Of a DNA stretch of 58,692 nucleotides, positions 15,821 to 24,013 are shown one piece after another. This DNA is from Phycisphaerales bacterium (GTDB lineage: Bacteria; Planctomycetota; Phycisphaerae; UBA1845; Fen-1342). Position 1 is the first letter of the stretch; each line of letters starts with the position of its first letter. Position numbers and translations under genes: made by a program. The notes under the pieces were generated by a model that ran no database searches, was not told where the DNA came from, and saw nothing but the letters and a program-made list of their open reading frames with translations. The DNA lies in the NCBI GenBank assembly GCA_003162245.1, contig PMMM01000099.1, positions 1-58,692 of the forward strand. The letters are read 5' to 3'.

Positions 15821-18800
15821 TTACGGGCACGTCGTGCCGATCAGCCCGACGAACGGGTCGATGTCCGCGAACGTCACATGGAGGTCGCCGTTGCAGTCGG
15901 CGTTGATCCACGGGCACGTGTGCGTCCAGGCACTCTCGCCGGAGAGCGCTTCGACAAACAGATCAATGTCGGTGAACGTGACTCTGCCGTCGCAGTTCAC
16001 GTCGCCGGCGCAGCCGGCCGGCGGGCAGGGGTTCGGCGTGCAGGTAGTGCCGTTGCCCTGGTAGGTGCCGGTGCACAGGGCTTGGGTTGTCACCGTGCAG
16101 GAGCCGTTGCCGGCGCAGCACGCACCCTGCGGCTGCGGACACGGGTTCGGCGTGCAAGTGGTGCCGTTACCTTGGTACGTGCCGGTGCACAGAGCTTGGG
16201 TCGTGACGGTGCAGGAGCCGTTGCCGGCGCAGCAGGCGCCCTGCGGCTGCGGGCAGGGGTTCGGCGTGCAGGTAGTGCCGTTGCCCTGGTAGGTGCCGGT
16301 GCACAGGGCTTGGGTTGTCACCGTGCAGGAGCCGTTGCCGGCGCAGCAGGCGCCCTGCGGCTGCGGGCACGGGTTCGGCGTGCAGGTCGTGGCGGCGCCT
16401 TGCCACGTACCCGTGCAGCCAGCCTGTGTCGTCACCGTGCACGATCCGTCGGTGGCGCAGCACGCACCCTGGGGTGCGGCGACGACCGAGAACACCGCAT
16501 CGCTGTCATCCCAACTGCTGTAGCTGCCGCTGCCGAAGTACGTGCGGGCGCGGACCTTGTTGATGCTGCTGACCACGGAGGGCGTCCAAGGCGTCGACGT
16601 CGCCCCGACTGGCGTCAACGCAATAATGTCGGTCCAACTCGTCGCATCACCATTGAGCGTCAGGTCGTCGATCCAGACGGTGTCGGCACCGCCGTTGACG
16701 CTAGCGTCCTTGGTGTACTGCCACTTGAGGGTGTGCGTGCCCGCCGAGAGCGTGGTCGTGTACTGAGTCCAGATGATCGTGCCGGACTTTGTGAAAACCG
16801 GCGTGTTGCTATCGATGTAGAACGTGAACAGGTCGGCGCCGCCCTCGGACGAGACCTTGTAGTAAAAGCTGAGCGAGCCGCCGAGCGCCGTGCGGGTCAT
16901 CCAGCTCGTCTGACTGTGCGTGATGGCGCCGGCACGAGCGCAGTAGGTGCCGGCGTGAGGTGATGTGGTCGCGACGGACCACGGGAGGTTGCCGCCGGTC
17001 GTGTACGCGGAGCCCAGCGACCCGCTCTCAAATCCGTCGGTGGTCGGGCCGGTTTGCCCATAGTTGCTCGATTGCTGCACCTGGAACTGGGTCGTGGGGG
17101 CGCCGGTCCAGGTCACGTTCGTGGGCAGGCCGACCGTGAGCGACTCGCCGCCGTTGGGCGACGTGATGTGCGGCGGGCCGCCGAGCGTGACGTCAAGGCG
17201 CGTCGCGGGGCCGCTGGCCACCGTGACCGGCAACGTCCGCGACTCATGCCCGGCCGCCGCGAAGGTGAGCTGGTACGTCCCCGGCAGCAGCATCCGGTGA
17301 TAGTCGCCCACGTCCGGGTCCGTCCCGATCGTATGATTACGGCCCACCACCGTCACCGTCGCCGCCAGCGGCGCGCCGGTCGCCGCGTCCGTGACGATCC
17401 CGCGCGCGCCGATCAGGCACGTCTCCATGAACGAGAGCATCGACTCCTGGTTCTGACTCCAGTACGTGGGCATGTCGGAGTACGCGGGGCTCTTCGTCGA
17501 ACTAACCTCGATCGTGATGTGATTCGCCCCCGCGTAGCGGTAGAACCAGTCCTGCATGCCGCCGTCGATCGCGTACCACGCCGCCCCGTTCGTGATGCCA
17601 TGGTAGAACTCGCTGCTGCCGTACATCGGCGCGTTGTGGCTGGAATACTGCAGGCTGATGTACTCGAACACGTCGTCGTCGGGCGAGGGCGAGTCGACCG
17701 AACCCAAGCCGTCGTTGTCGAATGGGTAATTGCAGACCAGCGAGCCGCCGTGGTAGTTCACCCCCAGCGTGAACGAGTGGGCGTAGCCCCAGTTCATGAA
17801 CGTGACGACCTCGGGCGGCCCGGCGGGTGTGTTCGGGTCCGGGCTCGAGCCGGATCCCTCGGGGAAGCTGCGGTTCAGGTCGTAGCCGTTCGCGTTGTAA
17901 CGCGTGTTGTTGGTGTAGCCGTACGGGTTCGCGCACGGCACGAACCAGATCTCGACGTTGTTGAGCAGGTTCGTGACCCGCGAAACGCTCCCGTAATTGG
18001 TCAGCAGGTAATCGATCATGTCCAGGCACAACACGACGCCGGTGACCTCGTCGCCGTGCAGCGTCGAAACCCAGGCGAACTCGGGCTTGTCCGCCTCGAC
18101 CCCGACGTTGCTGGTCATCTTCAACGCGTAGAGGTGCTGCGTCGTCGAAGTCGTGCCCAGATCGAACCGCTGACACAACGTCGGGTACGTGCTGGCTTTG
18201 GTCAGCAAAGTGGCCGCGATCTGGTCGTAGGTCGGATACCCGCTCGGCTGCAGCGGCTCCGTTACCGGTGTCACGTGCGGCCAGGCCGCCCGTCCGTCGC
18301 TGTCGCGGATCGTCGGGTCCGCACCGGCTGCAATCAGCGCGTGTGCCAGTCCGTCCACCAACTCCTGCACGACCGCATCATCGACGTCGGGACGCAGGTT
18401 CGTCCCGAGCACGTGTAGCGGCGTCTGACCCGCCTCATTCCGCGCGTTGACGTCCGCCCCCGCCGCCAGCAGCAACCCCACCGTCCCCGGCCGCGCCCGG
18501 CTCGCCGCCCAATGCAGCGCCGTGTTCCCGCGCACGTCCGTCGCGTTCACCGCCGCCCCGTGCGCCAGCAATTGCTCGACGATCGCACCTTGTCCCGCCC
18601 GCGCCGCATAGTGCAGCGCCGTACGCCCCGCCGCGTCCCGCACGCGCACGTCGGCACCGGCCGCCAGCAGCGCCTGCACCGTCTCCGCCTGCGCATTGTC
18701 GGCCGCACAATGCAACGCCGTCATGCCGTCCGCATCCGCAGTGTTGATGCTCACCCCGTCGGCAATGAACACGTACACAGCGGGCAGGTCGCCCGCGCGG

Positions 18801-18892
18801 GCGGCCTGATGAATGCTGACCGGCTCGGCGTACAGCGTCGTCGCGCACGCAATGGCGACGACGGCGCACAGAATCCGGGACATCGACTTCAT
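15821..18892 (-). CDS. Secreted ankyrin-repeat M14 zinc carboxypeptidase with Cys-rich repeats and dockerin-like end
   Basis: The 1023-residue protein starts with a signal peptide (1-22) and continues with ankyrin repeats (about 25-200). An M14 peptidase domain (about 235-510) has zinc ligands H279 and E282 in LHGDE, DLNRSFP for substrate, H381 in NYHGG and the catalytic glutamate E462 in ITIEVSS. A carboxypeptidase-regulatory-like fold follows (GIVTDAATGAPLAATVTV), then SPNGGESLTVG, a DGFESG jelly-roll-like region, four 38-residue Cys-rich units and two dockerin-like segments (GDVNCDGRVTFTDIDLFVEAL and ADCNGDLHVTFADIDPFV). GAGGTAAG precedes the ATG. It probably degrades proteins outside the cell. 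Confidence 0.88.
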   Translation of the reverse strand: MKSMSRILCAVVAIACATTLYAEPVSIHQAARAGDLPAVYVFIADGVSINTADADGMTALHCAADNAQAETVQALLAAGADVRVRDAAGRTALHYAARAGQGAIVEQLLAHGAAVNATDVRGNTALHWAASRARPGTVGLLLAAGADVNARNEAGQTPLHVLGTNLRPDVDDAVVQELVDGLAHALIAAGADPTIRDSDGRAAWPHVTPVTEPLQPSGYPTYDQIAATLLTKASTYPTLCQRFDLGTTSTTQHLYALKMTSNVGVEADKPEFAWVSTLHGDEVTGVVLCLDMIDYLLTNYGSVSRVTNLLNNVEIWFVPCANPYGYTNNTRYNANGYDLNRSFPEGSGSSPDPNTPAGPPEVVTFMNWGYAHSFTLGVNYHGGSLVCNYPFDNDGLGSVDSPSPDDDVFEYISLQYSSHNAPMYGSSEFYHGITNGAAWYAIDGGMQDWFYRYAGANHITIEVSSTKSPAYSDMPTYWSQNQESMLSFMETCLIGARGIVTDAATGAPLAATVTVVGRNHTIGTDPDVGDYHRMLLPGTYQLTFAAAGHESRTLPVTVASGPATRLDVTLGGPPHITSPNGGESLTVGLPTNVTWTGAPTTQFQVQQSSNYGQTGPTTDGFESGSLGSAYTTGGNLPWSVATTSPHAGTYCARAGAITHSQTSWMTRTALGGSLSFYYKVSSEGGADLFTFYIDSNTPVFTKSGTIIWTQYTTTLSAGTHTLKWQYTKDASVNGGADTVWIDDLTLNGDATSWTDIIALTPVGATSTPWTPSVVSSINKVRARTYFGSGSYSSWDDSDAVFSVVAAPQGACCATDGSCTVTTQAGCTGTWQGAATTCTPNPCPQPQGACCAGNGSCTVTTQALCTGTYQGNGTTCTPNPCPQPQGACCAGNGSCTVTTQALCTGTYQGNGTTCTPNPCPQPQGACCAGNGSCTVTTQALCTGTYQGNGTTCTPNPCPPAGCAGDVNCDGRVTFTDIDLFVEALSGESAWTHTCPWINADCNGDLHVTFADIDPFVGLIGTTCP
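16028..16470 (-). repeat. Four tandem 114-base units encoding Cys-rich repeats
   Basis: Units of 114 bases begin near 16028, 16142, 16256 and 16370, encoding QGACCAxxGSCTVTTQ plus xCTGTxQGxxTTCTPNPCP. Copies at 16028 and 16256 are almost identical, while the one between them differs at several synonymous sites and the 16370 copy is most diverged. The array lies inside the carboxypeptidase gene. Confidence 0.9.
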
Positions 18893-19062
18893 GACTTACC
18901 TCGGTACGGCTAAAGTTTGGGGAGCGGGAATGTCCATCTTTCCATAACCCAGCAGTTCTACCTTACCATCGCGGGGGCTCGAAGGCAACGCAGATCGCAT
19001 ACGCCCGATAACTCCCCCGCTCCACGGCATTCAGTTCCTTCTCGGCTCTTGATACGCCGGAT

Positions 19063-19746
19063 TCACGTCCGCGCGACGAGCGCCACCAGCCCGCGCAGGT
19101 CCGCGAACTCGAAGTCCGGCTCGTGGTTGCCAATGTCGTGGATGCGATGGGCGCGATTCACCCAGCCGCTGCGCAAGCCCGCGTTGATCGCCCCGCCCAC
19201 GTCGCTGTGCAGCGAGTCGCCGACATGGAGCACACGCTGGCACCGCCAGCCGGTCAGCCGCAACGCGTCGGCGAAGATTTTCGGATGTGGTTTGTAGGCG
19301 TGTGCGTCCTCAGAGGTGATGACGCCGGCCACCCGGATCGCGCGCCGCCGCAGCGCAGCGTCGATGTCCGCGCGGTCGGCGTTCGAGACGATGCAGATCG
19401 GTGGCCGGCAGGTGGCGAGGAATTCCAGCACTTCGGGCTGCAAGGGCGGGTCGCGCCAGTAGGCGACGAGGCGCTGGACGTACGGATCGGCGTGGAGCGC
19501 GACGCCGAGCGCGGTCATGGTCTCACGCAGCGTGCGGACTTCGAGTTCGAACAGCGTCTCGAAGTGCTCGTCGTTGGCGCGTTCCATGGCGTGGAAGAAG
19601 CGTTCGCCCCAGGTGATGCTCAGCTCGCCCGCGGTTAGTTTCACGCCGGTGTCGTCGACGATCTGTGCGCAGGTGGCCTCCACGGCAGCCCGGTCGCCGG
19701 ACGTGAGCGTGCCGTACATGTCGATGAAGACGCCGTCGAGGTCCAT
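19063..19746 (-). CDS. HAD-superfamily hydrolase
   Basis: The 227-residue protein has the four HAD motifs: nucleophile aspartate in FIDMYGTLTSGD, the serine motif in CIVSNAD, the lysine in YKPHPKIF and the acidic motif in HVGDSLHSDVGGAINAG. A helical cap lies between motifs one and two. It resembles phosphoglycolate-phosphatase/haloacid-dehalogenase-like phosphatases; the substrate is unknown. The ATG at 19746 gives the normal N-terminus; the frame extends upstream without family similarity. Confidence 0.85.
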   Translation of the reverse strand: MDLDGVFIDMYGTLTSGDRAAVEATCAQIVDDTGVKLTAGELSITWGERFFHAMERANDEHFETLFELEVRTLRETMTALGVALHADPYVQRLVAYWRDPPLQPEVLEFLATCRPPICIVSNADRADIDAALRRRAIRVAGVITSEDAHAYKPHPKIFADALRLTGWRCQRVLHVGDSLHSDVGGAINAGLRSGWVNRAHRIHDIGNHEPDFEFADLRGLVALVART

Positions 19747-19989
19747 GCCGCTCGCCGCTCCTGAATCGCGCGAACTCCCGTGTCGTGCGGGTGATTCTAC
19801 CCGACGCCCTGCCCACGGCGACATTCTCGGTCGCGCAGGCGGCCGCACGTCACGCAAAGCTGGCCAATTCCGCCCCATCATGATGCCTCGCCGCCACTTG
19901 GACGAAGACATCACCACGGGGCGCCCTCGGCGCGTTTCCGCCGGCGCCCCGGCCGCAGCCGGACGCCTTGTCATTACAGGACGGGCCGC

Positions 19990-21192
19990 ATGGGTGCTGT
20001 TGTGCTACCGCCGCAGACGCTAAGCCGCTCGAGGTCGCACGCCGGCCCGTCGTGGCTTGTGGCGGCGCTGCTGTTCCTCCTCTCGATCCTGCTGGCGCCG
20101 CGGACGATGGTTGGCGGTGAGCCGCCGGCTGCGCGCGATTCGCTTGCGGACCTCGACACGCTGCAACAGGCGTTTCAGAAGGTCGCCGAGCGCGTCGCGC
20201 CGAGCGTCGTCGGCATTCGCGTGCAACGTCGGCACGCCCTGTTGCCCGCCGGCTCCGATTCGGCCGACAGCGCCGCTGTTTTGGAGCAACGGGTCGTTGT
20301 CAACGGCAGCGGTTCGATCGTCTCGCCCGACGGCTTGATCCTCACCAACGAGCACGTGATTCAAGCCGCCGACGACATCCGCGTGTTGCTATACGACGGC
20401 ACCGATCTACCGGCGGACGTGCTCATGGCGGATCCGCGCAGCGATTTCGCCGTCCTGAAGGTCGTGCGCACTGGCCTGACGCCTGTGCGGATGGGCGACT
20501 GGAGCACGGTCGCGCGCGGCCAGTGGTCCATCGTCGTCGGCAACCCCTTCGGCCTCGGCAGCGACGGCCACCTCAGCGTTGCCATCGGCGTTGTCTCCAA
20601 CCTCGGCCGTCAGCTCCCCGGTCTCGGGGAAACCGACGACCGCTTCTACAACGACATGCTGCAGACGACCGCGCCGATCAACCCCGGCCACTCCGGCGGC
20701 CCGCTCTTCAACATTCACGGCGAGCTGATCGGCGTTGTCACCGCCATGCACACGCGGACGCCGGCGGACGAGGGCGTCGGCTTCGCCATTCCGATGACGC
20801 CCGCCAAACGCCGGATCATCGACACCCTCTGCCAGGGCCGCCCGATCGTGTACGGGTACCTGGGTGTGATTGCGCGGCAGCCCACGGCTGAAGAGCGTCG
20901 CACGCTCGGGCTCGCGGCTGGGCAGGGCGTCGTCGTGCAGGTCGTCGATCCGGACGGACCGGCGGCCCAGGCGGGCGTGGCGGCCGGCGATACGGTCCGC
21001 GAGTTCGACCGCCAGGCCGTGACGGGCCCCAGCCAATTCGCCGAGTTGGTCGGTCAGACGCCGATCGGCACGCGCGTTTCGCTCGTCCTGCTGCGCGACG
21101 GCCAACCGCGGCCGACGGAGATTGCCGTTGGTTGCCGCGATGTCGGACGCGTGGCGTCGCTCCGCGGCAAGGACCATGCCGTCGCACCGTAG
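19990..21192 (+). CDS. HtrA/DegP-like serine protease
   Basis: The 400-residue protease has a membrane or signal segment (about 21-42), a trypsin-like domain and one PDZ domain (about 280-380). The catalytic triad is His122 in TNEHV, Asp152 in SDFAVLKV and Ser235 in NPGHSGGPLF (the usual GNSGG varied to GHSGG). It should act in the periplasm in envelope protein quality control. One PDZ suggests a DegS/HtrB-like architecture. No strong ribosome-binding site is visible. Confidence 0.9.
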   Translation: MGAVVLPPQTLSRSRSHAGPSWLVAALLFLLSILLAPRTMVGGEPPAARDSLADLDTLQQAFQKVAERVAPSVVGIRVQRRHALLPAGSDSADSAAVLEQRVVVNGSGSIVSPDGLILTNEHVIQAADDIRVLLYDGTDLPADVLMADPRSDFAVLKVVRTGLTPVRMGDWSTVARGQWSIVVGNPFGLGSDGHLSVAIGVVSNLGRQLPGLGETDDRFYNDMLQTTAPINPGHSGGPLFNIHGELIGVVTAMHTRTPADEGVGFAIPMTPAKRRIIDTLCQGRPIVYGYLGVIARQPTAEERRTLGLAAGQGVVVQVVDPDGPAAQAGVAAGDTVREFDRQAVTGPSQFAELVGQTPIGTRVSLVLLRDGQPRPTEIAVGCRDVGRVASLRGKDHAVAP

Positions 21193-21317
21193 ACCGCGTA
21201 TCCCCACGCATTTGCGGCCGGCTCTCCCGTGATTCGCGACCGTGCGCGTCCCTCCATTCGCCTATAATGCCACAGCATGGGCGACACGAAGCGCGAGGCG
21301 GAGTCCTGGCACCGGAG

Positions 21318-23147
21318 ATGCGCATGGTGAGGCAACTCGCCGAGCGCGTCCGCGACGAGCTTCTGCAGCGCGTGCGGCACCCGGCGCAGTACATCGGCGG
21401 GGAGGTCAACCAGCTTCCGCGGTCGGGCGATTGGGCGGCGGCCGAAATCCGCGTCGCGATCGCCTTCCCTGACACCTACGCCATCGGCATGTCGCACCTG
21501 GGCTGCCAGATTCTCTACTGGCTGTGCAACCACACGCCGGGCGTCTGTGCCGAGCGCGTCTTCTGCCCCTGGGTCGACGCCGAGGAGGTGATGCGGGCGC
21601 GCGGCATCCCGCTCTTTACGTGGGACACGCGGCAGCCGGTGCGATCGGCGGATTTGCTGGCCGTCACCCTGCAATATGAGTTGATCTTCACGAACGTACT
21701 CAACCTGCTCGATCTCGCCGGCATCCCGCTGCGCTCCGCGGAGCGTGGCGACGACGACCCGCTTGTCATCGCCGGTGGGCCACAGGCGGACAACCCCGAG
21801 CCGCTGGCCGAGTTCCTCGACCTGGTCGTCATCGGCGACGGCGAGCATTCGCTGGCGCAGATTCTCGACGCGGTGCGCGAGTACAAGCGCGGCGGCGTGC
21901 GCCGGCGCGAGATGATCCCGCTGCTCGCGCGGCGCTTTCCGTGGATTTACGCCCCCAATCTCTACGAGGCGACCTACCACCAGAATGGAACGCTCGCGGC
22001 GTTGCGGCCGACGGTGGCCGGCATACCGGAACAGATCGAGCGCTGCCACACACCCGATTTTGAAACGTCACCGTTTCCAACGCGCCCGCTGATCCCGTGG
22101 GTGCCGGCGGTGCACGACCGCATCGCGCTCGAGATCATGCGCGGCTGTCCGAACCTGTGCCGCTTCTGCCACGCCGGGTATACGAAACGCCCGTTGCGGC
22201 TGCGCAGCGTGGACCGCGTGCTGGAGCTGGCCGAGGAGGCCTACTGGGCGACCGGGTACGACGAGATCAGCCTGCTGTCGCTGTCGACGTCCGACTATCC
22301 GCAACTGACCGAGCTGGCCGGGCGGCTCAACGAGCGTTTTGCGCCCCGCCGGGTCAACATCAGCTTTCCGTCGCTGCGTGTGGACCGCATGTTGCAGAAC
22401 ATCCCCGCGCTAGGCAGCGCGGTACGCAAGGCGGGGCTGACGATCGCGGTCGAGGCCGCGGCGGATGACATGCGGCGGGCGCTGAAGAAGAGAGTATCGG
22501 ACGGCGACCTGCTGGACGGCGTGCGGGCGGCGTACGCGGCCGGCTGGCGGCGCGTCAAGCTGTATTTCATGGCGGGATTCCCGGGCGAGCGCCCGGAGGA
22601 CATCGACGGCATCTACGAGCTGGCCTACCGGATCAGTCAGGAGCGGCGCGCGGTGGACAAGCCGCCGGCGGAGGTGACCGCGGCGGTCGGTTGGCTCGTG
22701 CCGAAACCGTTTACGCCGCTGCAATGGGCGGCGCAGCCGCGGGCCGAGTACTTCCAGGAGGTGCGGCAACGCCTGCTGCGGCTAAAGCGTGACCGGCGAT
22801 CCGCCGTGCACATTCAGACCCATCGGCCCGAGCGGTCGGTGCTCGAAGCGGTGCTGGCGCGCGGTGATCGGCGGCTCGGGGGTGTGATCCACGAAGCTTG
22901 GCGGCGGGGGGCACGGTTCGACGGGTGGGAGGACTGTTTTCAATACGAGCGCTGGCTGGAAGCATTCTCGGCCACGGGCGTGGATCCGGCCTTCTACGCG
23001 CACCGCGAGCGCGCGCTGGCCGAACTTCTGCCGTGGGATCACATCGGACAGCACCTCAGCCGGAAGTTTGTGGAGGAGGCCTGCCGCGACCTGCAGGCCC
23101 TTTTGGCGGCCAGCCGGACAGTTCTCCACGAGTCGCCCCGGCCCTGA
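21318..23147 (+). CDS. B12-binding-type radical SAM protein, TIGR03960 family
   Basis: The 609-residue protein has an N-terminal cobalamin-binding-like region (ERVRDELLQRVRHPAQYIGGE, then VAIAFPDTYAIGMSHLG) and a radical SAM core with the iron-sulfur motif RGCPNLCRFCHAG. YFMAGFPGE is also typical. The family's reaction is not established. A -10-like TATAAT at 21263-21268 lies upstream without a clear -35. The start at 21318 gives the family's usual N-terminus; an ATG at 21267 is in frame upstream. Confidence 0.88.
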   Translation: MRMVRQLAERVRDELLQRVRHPAQYIGGEVNQLPRSGDWAAAEIRVAIAFPDTYAIGMSHLGCQILYWLCNHTPGVCAERVFCPWVDAEEVMRARGIPLFTWDTRQPVRSADLLAVTLQYELIFTNVLNLLDLAGIPLRSAERGDDDPLVIAGGPQADNPEPLAEFLDLVVIGDGEHSLAQILDAVREYKRGGVRRREMIPLLARRFPWIYAPNLYEATYHQNGTLAALRPTVAGIPEQIERCHTPDFETSPFPTRPLIPWVPAVHDRIALEIMRGCPNLCRFCHAGYTKRPLRLRSVDRVLELAEEAYWATGYDEISLLSLSTSDYPQLTELAGRLNERFAPRRVNISFPSLRVDRMLQNIPALGSAVRKAGLTIAVEAAADDMRRALKKRVSDGDLLDGVRAAYAAGWRRVKLYFMAGFPGERPEDIDGIYELAYRISQERRAVDKPPAEVTAAVGWLVPKPFTPLQWAAQPRAEYFQEVRQRLLRLKRDRRSAVHIQTHRPERSVLEAVLARGDRRLGGVIHEAWRRGARFDGWEDCFQYERWLEAFSATGVDPAFYAHRERALAELLPWDHIGQHLSRKFVEEACRDLQALLAASRTVLHESPRP

Positions 23148-23260
23148 TTTGATTCTCGCGTCTTGGGGGGCCTAGAACCTAGTGACACGGGAGAGCACTG
23201 CGCTCGTCCCGTCGCCGCTGGTGCGCCCACACGGCGCGCCATGATTGCTGGAGGTTGGGC

Positions 23261-24013
23261 ATGAGAAGCACCGCGCTGCTCGCAGCGCTCTTGTTGGCTT
23301 CGGCGGCCGCGTCCGCGGCGCCACTGACGCCGGCGATCACTGGCTACGATTTCAACTTCGGCGCCTACAACACCGAAGCGTGGGAATATCGGACCAACGG
23401 CGATCAGCCCGATACGTTGGTCTACGACTCCTTCCCCGGCGACCATGAGGTCACGGCGTTTTGGCCCTCCTGGCCCAATCCGCCCGTCTACCCGGTCTGG
23501 AATCAGGCCGACGGGGGCTTCGGCGGCGATTTCGCGCTGTCCGTGCAGTTCCCCCGCCAGGACGCTCCCTACGTCGGCCCCGGCGGCACTGTGGACGTCA
23601 GCCTGGTCGGCACCGGCGGGAACACTGACCCTGGCGCACCGGACCTGGAGATCTTCGGCACCATCTCCATTGGCCCGACGCGGTTCAGCGGCCTGCTGTG
23701 GGCCCTCGACCTGAGCACAGTGTCGCTCTATGGCTATTCCAACCACGACTCCTACGTGCTCGAGGGCGTCGGGACCATCGTCGGCGGCTTCATCGCCGAG
23801 CAATACCAGTTGATCGGCAAGGCCGGCGCGATGCGCGGCAACCTGGACTTCCCCGACCGCCCCGCAGGGTGGATGCCTCCCCTGTACAGCCCCTCCGACG
23901 AGACACAGGTTGAAGCGCTCCGCGCGGCGTATTCCGGCGAAACCGGCGCTCCGGAGCCCGCTTCGTGCCTCCTGCTCGCCGCCGCAATGCTCGTGCTACG
24001 GCCCCGGCGCTGA
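23261..24013 (+). CDS. PEP-CTERM sorted exported protein
   Basis: The 250-residue protein has a signal peptide (cleavage near ASAAA), a beta-rich aromatic region and a C-terminal sorting signal PEPASCLLLAAAML with basic RPRR tail, as recognised by exosortase. GGAGG sits six bases before the ATG; a TTG two codons earlier is less likely. Its 3' end overlaps the convergent O-antigen-ligase-like gene by 18 bases. Function is unknown; the neighbouring polysaccharide genes fit the usual PEP-CTERM setting. Confidence 0.8.
   Translation: MRSTALLAALLLASAAASAAPLTPAITGYDFNFGAYNTEAWEYRTNGDQPDTLVYDSFPGDHEVTAFWPSWPNPPVYPVWNQADGGFGGDFALSVQFPRQDAPYVGPGGTVDVSLVGTGGNTDPGAPDLEIFGTISIGPTRFSGLLWALDLSTVSLYGYSNHDSYVLEGVGTIVGGFIAEQYQLIGKAGAMRGNLDFPDRPAGWMPPLYSPSDETQVEALRAAYSGETGAPEPASCLLLAAAMLVLRPRR

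Noticed and set aside
16028..16470. Regular 114-base units as a CRISPR array
   Set aside because: The units are contiguous, in frame and encode Cys-rich protein repeats; there are no spacers and no cas genes.
17054..18418. A 454-codon plus-strand frame opposite the carboxypeptidase
   Set aside because: It lies antisense to the M14 and ankyrin domains with intact active-site residues.
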